Shown: piece after piece, positions 29,640-58,690 of the stretch
How positions within the stretch are numbered: position 1 is the stretch's first letter
How the letters are laid out: the number at the start of each line of letters is the position of its first letter
Assembly (NCBI GenBank): GCA_965153355.1
Contig: OZ231127.1
Coordinates: 52,700,001-52,764,000, forward strand
DNA from: Flaccisagitta enflata
Taxonomy: Eukaryota; Chaetognatha; Sagittoidea; Aphragmophora
Length of the DNA: 64,000 nucleotides
Direction: 5' to 3'
The notes under the pieces: generated by a model
Databases searched by the model: none
Told to the model about the DNA's origin: nothing
What the model saw: only the letters and a program-made list of their open reading frames with translations
Position numbers and translations under genes: made by a program

Positions 29640-30330
29640 AAGCGTTAGATGGTCAGCGGTACCCGTTGCCCCTATGTGAGTATATGTGGGTGCGTGATGG
29701 TGAGAGGGGCAGCGGCCCCGAAGGGGCCGATGACCTATGCTCAGTAAGTTTTTGAAGATCTAGGGTTGAAAGTGAGCATCAATAATGGGATTTTAGCCTC
29801 GAGGGTGGTATTTGAGCCTTGAGGTTGGGATGTGAGTCTGTGGCTAGGATTTGAGCCTCGAGGCTGGGATTTGAGTCTCGAGGCTGGGATTGGAGCCTCG
29901 AGGCTGGGATTTGAGCCTGGAAGCTGGGATTTTAGCCTTGAAGCTAGGATTTGAGCCTTGAGGCTGGGATTTGAGCTTCAAGTTTGGGATTTGAGCCTCA
30001 ATGCTAGGATTTGAGTCTCTAGGCTGGGATTTGAGCTTCTAGGCTAGGATTTGAGCCTCAAAGTTGGGATGTGGGCCTCGAGGTTGGGATGTGAGACTTG
30101 AGGTTGGGATTTGAGCCTTGAGGCTAGGATTTGGGACTTGAGGCTAGAATTTGGGCCTTGAGACTAGGATTTGGGCCTATAGGTTGGGATTGGAGCCTCA
30201 AGGCTAGAATATGAGCTTCAAAGGGGGTGGACGGAGAAGGAGAAGAAGGAGGAGAAGAAGGAGGAGAAATTTCTCCTGTGTGAAAGCATAGGTCATTGGC
30301 CCCTTTGGGCCGCTGCCCAAAAAGCATAGT
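29640..30330 (-). mobile_element. Fold-back element with a 20-21 bp GAGGCTGGGATTTGAGCCT core
   Basis: The left end has GCGTTAGATGGTCAGCGGTA and GGGCAGCGGCCCCGAAGGGG then CCGATGACCTATGCT. The right end has AAAGCATAGGTCATTGGCCC and TTTGGGCCGCTGCCC. The core (29750-30225) is about 22 degenerate units. It is the same element type as at 45.27 kb in the other orientation. Confidence 0.7.
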
Positions 30331-30774
30331 TTTACGGACCAACCGATACAACTAAAGACTCGTCACTGCAGAGGCGTCCATAGTGTGAAAATTCACCGCT
30401 GCTGAGGTGTTTACTGTATCTGCGTCGTTTAGGTGTTCATTGCTACTGAATTGTCGCCATCTAAACATAAATTTCTTCTGAACAATCACTGTCTAGGCGT
30501 AATTAGATAATGAAGAGCTGTCGTTATGGTGCAAATCATTCCTGAAGCCTCGCCACCCGGCAAAATCATCTCCAATCTACAAAGTATTCAAATTTCAAGT
30601 TCATTTGCGAGTGCTGACAAAAACTTGTTTTTGATTCATGTTGTCAATGTTTCTGAAATCCCTTGAAATATCTTAAATGATGCTTGTGCACAAATAATTG
30701 CCTGTTGAGCTCATAATTCTATACCTGGTTTCTCATTTCTGTATCAGAAATAAAAAGAAATTGGTGCTTCTCAT

Positions 30775-31215
30775 AGAAAGGGGAGTTTTCTCCTCCAACT
30801 TCTCCTTCATACCCCCCCTCCTACCTCAAGAACTATATCCCAGCCTTGAGGCTCATATCCCAGCCTCGAGGCCCAAATCCCATCCATTAGGCCAAAATTG
30901 AAGCCTAGAGGGCAAAATCCTAGCCTCAAGGCCCAAATCCCAGCATTTAGGCCCAAGAAACAGCCACGAGGCCTTACTACCAGCCTCAAGGCCAAAATCC
31001 CAGCCCAAGGCCGAATTCCCAGCCTCAAGGCCTAAATCTCACCCCAAAGGTCCAAATCCCAATCGCTGGAAGGAGAAGGAGGAGAAAACTACCCAGTGAG
31101 AAAGCATAGGTCATCAACCCCTTTTGGGCCACTGCTTTACACCTTCCCTCAACTTCAATCACAACCTACTCAGGCAGGGCACAGGTGCCTCTGACCATCT
31201 AATGCTTTTGCAACT
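30775..31215. mobile_element. Relative of the AGCCTCGAGGCCCAAATCCC fold-back family
   Basis: The core 30840-31070 has about 11 units of CCAGCCTCGAGGCCCAAATC with G to A decay. The right end GAAAGCATAGGTCATCAACC then CCTCAACTTCAATCACAACC is shared with 37.4 and 45.8 kb. The left end is truncated. Confidence 0.6.
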
Positions 31216-31347
31216 ATTTAGCTGTTTAAAAGCCCTATGCACCAAAAGTAATTGCTACACAATTATGAAACCATTCAATTACAATATCAGTTTTTATTCA
31301 AACAATCAAAAGAATAAATGAATACTAGAGTTAAGATTCTTTCCGTT

Positions 31348-31868
31348 TTCCTTTCGGGCACCAGCCCCAAAGGCAAAGGGGACAAAGTCCTGTAGAACAC
31401 AGGGGGAATCTGTCCGTACGTACATACATATGTACGTCCGTCCTCCCCTCGCCCTGTCCTAAGGGCTTCATCTCCTTTGGGGTTTATTCTGACCTAAATT
31501 CTGCCAAATAGCCAAAATCCAAGCAATATGGCCCAAATCTAAGCAAATTGTCCCGAATCCAAGTATAATAGCCCAAATACAAGCAAAATGGCCCAAATTC
31601 TGACAAGATTTGGGCCATTTTGCTTGGATTTGGGCCATTATACTTGGATTTGGGCCATTTTGCTTAGATTTGGGCCAGAATAGGCCCCAAAGGAGAAGAA
31701 GCCCTGAGGATGGGGTGGATGGGACTAACAGATGGATGGATGGATAGACAGATTCCGCCTGTGTTCTACAGGACTTTGTCCCCTTCGGGGCTGCTGCCCT
31801 GCTTCCCCTCAACTTAAATCACACACTACTCAAGCAGGGCACAGATACCGCTGACCACTTACTGCCTT
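31348..31868. mobile_element. Fold-back element with GGCCCAAATCTAAGCAAATT core
   Basis: GGCACCAGCCCCAAAGGCAA then CAAAGTCCTGTAGAACACAG at the left is mirrored by GTTCTACAGGACTTTGTCCC then CTGCTGCCCTGC at 31762-31802. The core is inverted about its centre near 31607. The outer right segment extends to CCGCTGACCACTTACTGCC. It is the best intact relative of the 23.7-25.2 kb element. Confidence 0.7.
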
Positions 31869-31966
31869 TGGGCTGCTATAAAAAAAAAACGTAAAAGAAA
31901 GGAACTTCCTGGAATGCAAGGAGGAAAGAGATAAAGATGGAGGGAAAGAAGGAGAGAAGGAGAGAA

Positions 31967-31969
<3 letters not shown>

Positions 31970-32061
<92 letters not shown>

Positions 32062-32105
32062 CAGACAGAGACAGAGAGAGACAGAGACAGACAGAGACAG
32101 AGAGA
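31970..32105 (+). repeat. (GA)n / (GACA)n microsatellite
   Basis: A GA tract from 31970 to about 32042 is followed by GACAGA variants to 32105. Confidence 0.95.
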
Positions 32106-32374
32106 CAAAATGACAGATAGAAATGGCTTGTGTTGTCATCTAGCAAAATTGGCAGGATTTGGAGCAAACGCTCTCCATGAATTTGGGGCTAACCCTACAT
32201 GAGCCTTTAGCTGCCCAATGTGCGCATCCATCTCTCTTGTCTTCACAGCTGATGTCATCCTCACCTTTAGAAAAGATGTAATTCATTGGTTAATCATTTG
32301 ATCTGTTTAAAAATTCAAGCTAACACCCGATTACTACCTGTTGTCACAACATTACAAGAATGTTCACTGTTTGG

Positions 32375-32945
32375 GGAGTGGCTCTGAAGGGGATAAACTC
32401 CTGTAGAACACAGAGGGACTTTCGTTCGTTTGTCCATCTATCCACTTGTCCATTTGTCCCCCCCCCCAAGCTTTTTGGGCCTCACGGGCCTCAAATCTGG
32501 CCTTTCAGGCCTTTTGGGCAACGGCCTTTAAGGGGACAAAGTTTTGTAGAACACAGGGGGACTTTTGTTTGTTTGTTCGTTCATTCATTTGTTTGTCCCC
32601 CCCTTCAGGCCTCTCAGGCCCAAAATCTGCCGTCTGAGACCTGCAATCTAACTTCCTAGGCCTGAAATCTGCTCTCTCAGTCCTGAAATCCGCCCTCCCA
32701 GGCCTGGAATCTACCATCTTAGACCAGAAATCTGCCTTCTCAGACCTGAAATCTGCCCTCTCAGACCTGAAATCTGCTGTGTCCAGCCTGAAATCTGCCC
32801 TCTCAGACCCAAAACCTGCCGTCTCCAGCCTGAAATCTGCCCTCTCAGACCTGAAATCAGCCCTCTCAGGTCTAAAATCTACTCTCATAGGCCAGAAATC
32901 GGCCCTCCCGAGCCTAAAATCAGTCCTTTCAGGCCTCATATCAGC
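32375..32945. mobile_element. Fold-back-family segment with 21-bp CTGAAATCTGCCCTCTCAGA array
   Basis: Two successive starts (AAACTCCTGTAGAACACAGA at about 32393 and AAGTTTTGTAGAACACAGGG at about 32537) each lead into GTTCGTTTGT runs. The core array at 32605-32945 has about 16 units. The open frames over it (RADFRPE-like) are repeat artefacts. Confidence 0.65.
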
Positions 32946-33075
32946 TTAAATGATGCTTACTCATGTAATCTTAGAAGAAAAATTGGTAAACAGGTGTTAA
33001 TGTTTAAATGAGCTGTGACAAACAATAACTTATATTTTTACAATAAATGTGTAACATTGATGAGGGCAAACTTAC

Positions 33076-50533
<17,458 letters not shown>

Positions 50534-50650
50534 TTTCCGTCTCTTGATTTTTCCGGCTTTCTCTTTTCCTTTTTTTTTTTCCTTTTTGTGAAAAATTTTA
50601 GACAGTGTATCAACACTTGGACACTGGGAAATGGCTAGGCGAGGGAGTGC

Positions 50651-50658
50651 CATATATA
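50651..50658 (-). promoter_or_regulatory. Candidate TATA box
   Basis: TATATATG on the minus strand lies about 120 bases upstream of the signal-peptide ATG and within otherwise mixed-composition sequence. That would place the transcription start near 50620 and leave a 5' UTR of about 90 bases. No initiator element was confirmed. Confidence 0.3.
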
Positions 50659-51165
50659 CTCGTAGGGAATTGGGGGGGTCGGATCATAATCCTATTTAAA
50701 TTCCCAATACAATGGATGATTGGTTTTGAACCTTTTTTCCCCCTCGTGACATGGAATATTCGAATCGATATAATTTATATCAGTTAATATGATATAAGAG
50801 CTTAACGCCGTATATGATAAAAGGATTACGTTCTAAGTCAATAATTTGATAAGCTGCAAGAATTCTTTTTGTCGCTGTCCCTGTTTTTTTTCATTTGTCT
50901 ATAGGTTGGTCAGGCGGTCCATCCTTCACCAAGCAACTTATTCAGGATTTTCCGTTCTTGCGATTAAGGTGAAATGTGTATCCGGCCTTATTCTTCGGCG
51001 TCTAAGAGTGCTTAAAACCTTTGAGCATCTACATCACCTTACCAGTGCCCTTACTAGGCCTTTTATATAACTGCTCCTTTGCTCCCGCAAGAATATTGCT
51101 TGTATTGTTGCTGGTACGCATCGTCATGCATACGCCGACAGATCATCAACACCATAGAACCAGGG

Positions 51166-51212
51166 CCGGATACACGGCCACCCAAGTTACGTGTGGGTGG
51201 GCTGGATAGAAA
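51166..51212 (+). mobile_element. Fragment of short palindrome-ended element
   Basis: GGGCCGGATACACGGCCACC then CAAGTTACGTGTGGGTGGGC is the 5' block only. It is followed within a few bases by the 51224-51755 MITE. Confidence 0.55.
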
Positions 51213-51223
51213 CGGCATATACA

Positions 51224-51755
51224 GTATGTTTCAACTCGTTTGTAACATTATACGACGGCATAATTCAAAAAGAAATAGAGATAACTTAATTCTGAAAGAT
51301 GTATCTGAAAGGTTATTGTTTGGCATTTTATACTAAACAATTCTCAGGGATTTTCTATAGAGTTTGATACTTTTCACACCCTTAGGAAGTTTGGGTCAAA
51401 TTATGCAAAAAAGGTTATTTTTTTCTCTTTTTTTCAATGAATTACATGTAAAACTACACCAAAATATCTCATATTCAAAACCTATCTAGTATGAAAATCT
51501 CAAAATTCTTTCAAAACTAAAAGAAAGATGAGTAGAAAATTTTTTTCATTAAACAGAATTACAACTTACGTTGCAAAGCATTATTTTTAGTTTATGATAT
51601 GTTAAGGGGATTAGATTTTTCCAAAAAATCATGGGGATGAATCATCAAAAGTGCCAAATTATTACCTATAAAAGACTTTTTTCAGAATTGAATTATCTCT
51701 ATTACTTCTAGAGTTATGCCATCGTATAATGTTACAAACGAGTTGAAGCATACTG
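51224..51755. mobile_element. TIR MITE, CAGTATG ends (532 bp), TA target
   Basis: CAGTATGTTTCAACTCGTTT on the left mirrors AACGAGTTGAAGCATACTG on the right, flanked by TA. The arms extend through GTAACATTATACGACGGCAT. The first bases (CAGTAYG) are shared with the 56.65 kb element. Confidence 0.8.
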
Positions 51756-51802
51756 TAAAGCAATTGGGAAGGAGCGTGATAAAAAAACCGTTCGCATCCC
51801 AT

Positions 51803-52003
51803 GAATGAATGAATGAATGAATGAATGAATGAATGAATGAATGAATGAATGAATGAATGAATGAATGAATGAATAAATGAATGAATTAATGAATCAGAAT
51901 GAATGAATGAATGAATGAATGAATGAATGAATGAATGAATGAATGAATGACTGAAAGAATGAATGAATGAATGAATGAATGAATGAATGAATGAATGAAT
52001 GAA
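51803..52003 (+). repeat. (GAAT)n tetranucleotide repeat
   Basis: About 200 bp of GAAT with a few interruptions (GAATAAAT, GAATCAGAAT, GACTGAAAGAAT). Confidence 0.95.
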
Positions 52004-52867
52004 TAACGGAGGGATAGTGACAATTTTAGAGGCTTGTTTAATTAAAGAATAAACGATTTATGGCGTTTTAAAACCTATTTGATTCAATCTATTGACTTAA
52101 TATCGTGGGGATTATAGAGTAAATATAAACGATTTTACTTGTTACCATAAAGGGATTTTATAACATCTATTACATATTTATCGTCACACACATGTGTTTT
52201 CACCATTTTTAGGTTGATATTAGCAGTGCTGATAGCAGTTTTAAATAGCCTATTGGTATGAAAGAGAGAATTCTCCAGTTTTCAAATGTTCCAGATTTTG
52301 CGTGAAACTGCGTTTGACCTTCATAGAATTTTTCCATTTTTTAGACAGTCAATCTTGTTTTGCTTGTATCTTTTAAACAAATAAAGCTAAAAATGCCAGA
52401 TTGATCCCATTTTAAAGATCTTTTTAAGATCTTTCTAACCGTCACCAATTTTCTGCAAATCCATTGAAAACAAATGAGTTATAAGCGACAAAAAAGGCGA
52501 TAAAAAAATGGCTGAAAATGTGTAATACAGTGGAACCCCGCAATAACAGCCCCGCTTGTAAAGGTTCCCCATGAATAAAGGTCAACATTTTGAGGTCCCA
52601 AATGATAGTTTTTAATGTGATATCACCTCTCTTTTAAAGTTATCCTGAGATAAAGGTGCAAAATCTTCAATCCCAATGGGACCGATGAGGTGGGGTCTGA
52701 GGCGGATCAACAATGTGCGGGGCCCTAGGCTTAGCTGGGGCGCGGGGCCCCCCTCCCCCTATCTGCCTCCCTCCCCCTATCTGCCTCCCCCCCCTCCCTA
52801 TCAGCCTGAGGCAAATCAACAAAGCGCGGGGCTTTAGGCTTGACTGGAAGGTGTACCTCCCAACCTC

Positions 52868-53131
52868 TTTTTAGTCGCGTGCTACGCGACTCAACACCCC
52901 GCTTTATTAGTCGGTCGGTCCATCAGTCCGTCCGTCTGTCGGTCCATCCGTCACACTTTATTTTTTTGACGTTAATGGGGTTTTGGCCTTATTGCTCCCG
53001 CCCAAATGTTCCACTGACCTCAACTATGGAGCGGTGAGGTCAAAAAAATGAAATCATAAAAAAAGTAAAGTGTGACGGACCGACTGACCGACGGACAAAG
53101 CGGGTTGTAGAGTCGCGTGCACGCGACTAAA
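52868..53131. mobile_element. Fold-back dimer of the short palindrome-ended element
   Basis: TTAGTCGCGTGCTACGCGAC at the left and GTCGCGTGCACGCGACTAAA at the right. The perfect palindrome AGTCGCGTGCACGCGACT is at 53109-53126. GTCC/GTCG runs are mirrored by GACC/GACG. Confidence 0.75.
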
Positions 53132-53394
53132 AATTGTTTTTAAAACTGATAATGCCATTCATGCCATTAATATTCACGCTTAATATATAGTTTTTATTCT
53201 TTTGAAAGTACAAGATATTTATTTTTATCTTTTTTATGTTTCGGTTTTGAATAATACCTCAGCAATTATTTATCATCATTGGGCATCAAGTACACTCTTG
53301 CAGATCACAATTTTTTATGATCTTTTTTCTGCTTTTTTTTTATTTTTTTTTTTCTTTTCATTTTTTTCTCCTGCTCTTGCTTTATTCTTTACTT

Positions 53395-53588
53395 TTTAGT
53401 CGCGGACTAGCGACTCTATAAGAGGCTTTGTCCGTCCGTCTGTCGGTCGGTCGGTCGGTCGGTCGGTCGGTCGGTCGGTCGGTCGGTTGGTTGGTCCGTG
53501 GTGATCGAGTCAAAAAGTGGGAAAACACGCACTTCCGCCCCTGCCCACCCGTCCGCGACTGGTATTGGCCGTGTATCCGGCCTTGTTT
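53395..53588 (-). mobile_element. Short palindrome-ended element copy with (GGTC)n
   Basis: TTTAGTCGCGGACTAGCGAC, CTATAAGAGGCTTTGTCC, a long GGTCGGTCGGTC run, then GCCCCTGCCCACCCGTCCGC and GTATCCGGCCTTGTTTT. Confidence 0.75.
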
Positions 53589-54210
53589 TCTTTATTTCTT
53601 TTCTTATGTTACTGACTTGTTTCTTTTTTCTTTTTATTTCTTTCTACTTCTTTTTTTCATTTTTTTTTGGGGGGGGCAGGCGCGGGGCCCCCCTGAGGCG
53701 CGGGGCCCTAGGCTTAAGCCTATTAAGCCTATTGGGTGATCCGCCTCAGGGTGGGGTCCTACTGTATATTGTTTGGAGTTTTTCTCCTTGATACCCTTTA
53801 CTGCACCTGCATGGGCACAAATCTCTTTCTGCTTCTAGCATACTTGATAGTTAGTATTCAGCTATCTCCAGTAAAAATTTCCAAACTTTTGGACAAAATC
53901 TTGGACAGTTTTCCCTCTTTTCATGTTGTGACGATAGATATGTAACAGATGTTAGTCGCGGAATGGCGACTCTTTTTGTATATTCGAAATGCTCGGGTCG
54001 AAAAGAAAAAAATGGCAAAGAAAAAAAAACAAAGGATAAAGGTGCTGCGGCTTTGAAGAGGGGGGGGGGAAGTTGTGTATCCCTGGCCGACCGTCGGCAA
54101 CGACATTGCAATGAGGCTCATGTAACTTGTTGTGAGATGGAAACATAGTCATGTCAATGATGTTTGTTCCCTTCTTTTGAGCTGCTTCTTGAGCCAGCAG
54201 GTGCCATGAC

Positions 54211-54531
54211 CAGGAATGTGTAGAATTGAGTCGCTCTTGATTCCCCCCCTACCTATGATTTTACTCCCCACAATGCATTGCATAGTGTTACAAAATCTAT
54301 GATTTCTTCCCCATAAAGCAATGATATAGTGTCTTCAAGGTTTAAATATTGTTGAATTGTGTTTTACTAATCAGTTCTTATGATCTGGTACGGCCAAAAT
54401 TTTCATTTTTCCCAAATTTTCTTTTTTTTATCTTTTTTTCCCCCTTTGATTTCCTTTCCCATGTCCAAACCCTTTGATATCCCCGGTCCCCCTCCCAGGG
54501 GGGGGGGGGAACTCCATTATACACAGGCCTG
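54211..54531. mobile_element. hAT-like MITE, diverged copy of the CAGGGGTGTA family
   Basis: It starts CAGGAATGTGTAGAATTGAG and ends CATTATACACAGGCCTG. The interior CCTATGATTTTACTCCCCAC and the G-run are shared with 60.1 kb. The flanks GCCATGAC and GCTTTGAC match 6 of 8 bases. Confidence 0.6.
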
Positions 54532-54662
54532 GCTTTGACACCCGACTTGGAGTGAATTGGACATTAGCCAAGCGACTAAAATGACAGAATGAGAATATAA
54601 TATGAGACTGACTGAAAAATAACTTGAGGATGACATAAAACTTCAAGTATCTTTTCAGCCAT

Positions 54663-54800
54663 TTTTAGATGTGTACGTCAGGAATGCATCTCTATAAGAG
54701 GGTCTGTCGGTCCGTCCGTCGGTCTGTCCGTCCGTCCGTCCGTCTGTCGGTTGGTTGGTCGGTCGGTCGGTCCGTCGGTCCGTTACGCCTGTGCTGAAAC
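54663..54800 (-). mobile_element. Diverged short element with (GTCC/GTCG)n run
   Basis: TTTTTAGATGTGTACGTCAG then CTCTATAAGAGGGTCTGTCG and a 90-bp GTCC/GTCG/GTTG run. The termini are degenerate. Confidence 0.45.
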
Positions 54801-55339
54801 CGCGTTTCTCGGCTGTTTTTGGCCACGGTGAGATCCTACACTGGAACAAATGATCAACCAACATGTTTTGAGAGTCTTTTCACCCGTCTATTCGTCCATT
54901 TGTCTCTACATACATATGTCACATGATCAATACACGCTGAGACACAGCCCGGACGCATCATTACCCGGTCGGGCTTGGTTATCTGAAGTGGCTATATTGT
55001 TTTGCTTGTCATTTCTAAAAGAATTGGGCAATTATTTGTAGAACTCGGTTGGTGGGATTATGAAATATTTGTTTTTAAGCAGAGTTGGCCGTGAATTCTT
55101 GTCCCCGCTCTGGTCAGGTGTGTCAATATGCAAAAGTTGTTCTGATCAGCTCATAACACTAGGACAGTATGGGTATATGAATTCTAAGAGCCTCACCGTT
55201 TTCCTTTTTCCTTTTCTCATTTATCTTCCGTTTTTGTTTCGCAAAAAACTGTTCCAGCTCAGTTATGCAAATTAGGATAAGAAGCAGCATGCTTTTATTC
55301 GTGAAACAAGCTTTATGGAACAATTCAATTCTACTAAAG

Positions 55340-55624
55340 TTTAGATTAACGTCGATCCGAATCTGTTTGTCTGTCTCTGTCCGTTTTTCCGTTTGTCTCT
55401 GTCCGTTTGTCTGTCTGTCTCTGTCTGTTTGTCTGTCAGTCTCCGTCTTTTTGTCTCTCTGCTCTTGCCTCAATCTCCTCTTGGCTCTTTTTGTCTCTCT
55501 CCGTGTAGGTGCGTCTCTCTCCGTGTCTGTCCGTCTGTCCGTCTCTCCGTGTCTGTCCGTCTCTCCGTCTCTGTCCATCTCTCTCGGTGTCTGTCCATCT
55601 CTCTCCGTGTCTGTCTCTCTCTTC

Positions 55625-55701
<77 letters not shown>

Positions 55702-55797
55702 CTCTCTATGTAATCACGGACGTGCGCCCAAATTGACATGTACACACGAATGCAAAGGCATACTCTAACTCATACACACGCACACGGACACACACAC

Positions 55798-55890
<93 letters not shown>
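55340..55890 (+). repeat. Compound GTCTCTCC, (CT)n and (CA)n repeats
   Basis: GTCTGTCTGTCTCTGTCCGT-like text (55360-55620), pure CT (55624-55697) and CA (55790-55889). All open frames over this region are artefacts. Confidence 0.95.
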
Positions 55891-55891
<1 letters not shown>

Positions 55892-56073
55892 ACGAGATCG
55901 ATCAGTTAAAACAATAGTTGGTTCATTGTTTCGTTCGTTGGTTCGTTCGTTCTTCCATTCGTTCTTTCTTTCATTCATTCTCAAGTTCGATTATTCATTT
56001 CCTCTTTGATTCATGCATTTGTTTATTCATTGATTCATTCATTTATTCATTCATCACCTCATGTAAGACAGAG

Positions 56074-56074
56074 A

Positions 56075-56140
<66 letters not shown>
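56074..56140 (+). repeat. (GA)n microsatellite
   Basis: About 33 GA units follow ATTC-rich sequence (55970-56055). Confidence 0.95.
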
Positions 56141-56145
<5 letters not shown>

Positions 56146-56464
56146 GTTTTCTCACAAACGAGGTTTACCGTTACAGTGAATCTGGCCATAAGAATAACCC
56201 TGCATTGCATTGTCAGTCAGTCCCAATTCCGCAATACCGAAACTTTTTCCATCTGGTCATATTTCGGTATATCGAAATTTGACATTCAAAAGTCTGATTT
56301 TCTCAGTTGTGTTTTTTTTTTAAATCTAAATGAATTCCAAAAGCCGTTTGTTTTGTTTACGGTCTCCAATGATTTGGTCACTTAAATCTTAGAACTAGAA
56401 GAAATAGATTTATGAATTCTGTACCATTCAATCAAGCTATTGGATTTTGTTCATCCTTCTTTTT

Positions 56465-56621
56465 TTAGTTGCGGACACGCAACTCTATAAGAGGCTCTGT
56501 CGGTCCGTCGGTCCGTCAGTCCGTCGGTCCGTTCGTCAGCACGAGTCGAAAAGTGGGAAAACGCGCATATCCGCCCCAGCTCTCCCGTCCGCAACTGGTG
56601 GCCATGTATCCAGCCTTGTTT
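56465..56621 (-). mobile_element. Short palindrome-ended element copy
   Basis: TTAGTTGCGGACACGCAACT, CTATAAGAGGCTCTGTCGGT, GTCC/GTCG run, then GCCCCAGCTCTCCCGTCCGC and GTATCCAGCCTTGTTTG. Confidence 0.7.
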
Positions 56622-56652
56622 GTAATCTCATCGATTATTTAAGTATAAGGTA

Positions 56653-57236
56653 CAGTACGATGGGAGCAATGGCGACCTAGACTGGAGGATAGATTTTAAA
56701 TATCTTAATTTTATTCGTATCATGAAATATTTGAGATCTAGGCTAATCAAAGGTTGCTCTATTGAGTGAATGCATTTGCGACTCTTAAACTTCAACTTGT
56801 GACTTGACCTCATCTAGACTTCATTTTTCAAAGTTCTAACCTATTTTATTAGATCAAGCAAAAAATTTTATATAATTTAAAAAAAAAAGATCAACTCAAT
56901 CGGGCCATTTTTACAGGTTTTACGGCTATATTTAATAAACAAAAGTTCTACAAATTAGTTTTTGGGTAAAACTTAAAAGGGTCATAAAACCTGTAAAAAT
57001 GGACTGATTGAGCTTATTTCTTTTTCAAAATCATATTAAATTTTCACCCAATCTATTGAGATAGGTTAGAACTTTGAAAAATGAAGTCGCAAGTTGAAGT
57101 TTAAGAGACGCAAACATTTTCACTCAATAGAGCAATCTTGAATTAGCCTAGATCTCAAATATTTCACGATGAAAATAAAATCAAGATTTCTAAAATCTAT
57201 CCTTCAGTCTATGTCATTATTGCTCCCATCGTACTG
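56653..57236. mobile_element. TIR MITE, CAGTACGATGGGAGC ends (584 bp), TA target
   Basis: CAGTACGATGGGAGCAATGG on the left mirrors ATTGCTCCCATCGTACTG on the right, with TA flanks. Arms of over 200 bp are inverted throughout (GAGATCTAGGCTAATCAAAG, CACTCAATAGAGCAATCTTG), so almost the whole element folds back. It is nested in the 55.1-62.7 kb element. Confidence 0.85.
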
Positions 57237-57239
57237 TAG

Positions 57240-58255
57240 GAAAAAGTAAATAAAATTCATGCTTGGGAATCACTACTTCGTCTTGAATGGCCTTCTAAAA
57301 AGTAGTATGGGGTAGCGAAAATTTTGTATCATGTTCATTATCGTTTTCATATGGAAATCCCTTCGTAAGCTATTCATGATACTATTTGTAAAAACAAATT
57401 TAAGCCAAGATGCGTTTTCATACAAACTAGGCTAATGTACTTAAATGATGGCAGTGTAGAAAAGTTCGTTTTCTGCTCAGTCCTCTTTTCTGCAGTTCAA
57501 AACTGAATCTGCGATTTTCTTTATTTTTATGCTTTACCTTCCCTTAAAGAAAAAATAATTATGGTGAGTTACCATCGGAGAAAATCTCTAACAAAAACAG
57601 TTTCAGACAGCATTTTTGCTCCTCTACAACACATCTCGGAAACTCGAGGGGACGTCAATTTTAAATACCCGTTCAATCAAGTCAGTTGTGTTGATATTTA
57701 AAAACTCATAGGTGAGGAACATGTTGTTTGTTTTTTTCGGATTTTTTTTCTCGCTGTAAGGCCACCTGTCCACAAGGAACGTTTGTAAGGTGTCTTTTTA
57801 TGTAATTTCCCTTATATTACTAAAAATGTAATTATGATTTTTGAATATAACTCATGTTTCGCAAGCAGAAAATATCAATATCTAACTACAGGATTTAAGC
57901 GCTGTGACGGAGCTCAGGTTCGCTTGCTATAAAAAGGGGAAGAGGAAAGTCACATTTCGATATACTGAAATCTGCCGAGATTTAAATTAAAAAACAGAGT
58001 TGCTTTATCTCGTAACATAATGAGATATGGTCATATCATATGGTAGGCAAAGAAGTGCATGTAACTACACGACAGTTCACAATCATGATTTCTGGCTCAA
58101 ACGTGGAGAAGCATGACGTGAGCTTGTGTTTAAAATTTCAAGGCAATCGCATCAATATTTTAGAAATTACAGCCGTTTTTATATATGACAAGAAAAATGA
58201 AAAACCGACAGTGTTTTTTTCCATTCTCTCACTGAATTTGCCCCCAATAAAAATT
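57240..58255. other. Gene-free stretch inside the 7.6-kb element
   Basis: AT-rich sequence with only short open frames. A 75-codon frame at 58040-58267 has no recognisable motif or splice context. Nothing else is supported. Confidence 0.35.
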
Positions 58256-58261
58256 TCAAAT

Positions 58262-58690
58262 TTTTGAAAAAAAAAGTATTTTCCAGGGTATTGGATCTAG
58301 GCAAATTAAGTCATTTCCTATCGACTGCACCCCACTTTTAAAGACCATTTTTCAAAAAAATATTTTGTGAAAATTTTTTAAGGCCCTAAGTGAAAATACT
58401 CTAAAATTTTCTAAGATTTTTGAAAAAAAAAATATTTTTCAGGGTATTGGATCTAGGGGAGTTAGGTCATTTCCCATCGATTGCACCCTACTTTTGAAGA
58501 CCATTTTCCAAAAAAAATTTTTATGATTTTTTTTCTAAGGCCCTAAGTCGCAACACAAAAAATTTCAAAGTTTTTTAAAAAGTCAAATTTCAAGATTTTG
58601 GATCTAGGCGACTAGGTCATTTCCAATCTATTGCACCCACTTTTTTTTCAAAAATTCTCTTTAGGCTAGCCCTTAGGGGCCCCTTAGAAG
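58262..58690 (+). repeat. Diverged tandem repeat, about 2.5 units of ~165 bp
   Basis: TATTGGATCTAGGCAAATTA, GTCATTTCCTATCGACTGCA, AAGACCATTTTTCAAAAAAA and AAGGCCCTAAGTGAAAATAC recur at about 58290, 58445 and 58600. Confidence 0.8.

Larger units (their letters stand above)
52528..53764. mobile_element. Tigger/pogo-like TIR element (about 1.24 kb) with nested insertions
   Basis: CAGTGGAACCCCGCAATAAC on the left and GTGGGGTCCTACTG on the right are inverted (CAGTRGRACCCC), with TA on both sides. CAGTNGAACCCC-type termini are typical of Tc1/mariner-pogo (Tigger) elements. GGCGCGGGGCCC blocks lie inside both arms. Short palindrome-ended elements at 52868-53131 and 53395-53588 are nested. No transposase frame remains. 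Confidence 0.6.

Noticed and set aside
32505-32939. 144-residue minus-strand frame with RADFRPE repeats
   Set aside because: Same cause: the 21-bp array in a fold-back element.
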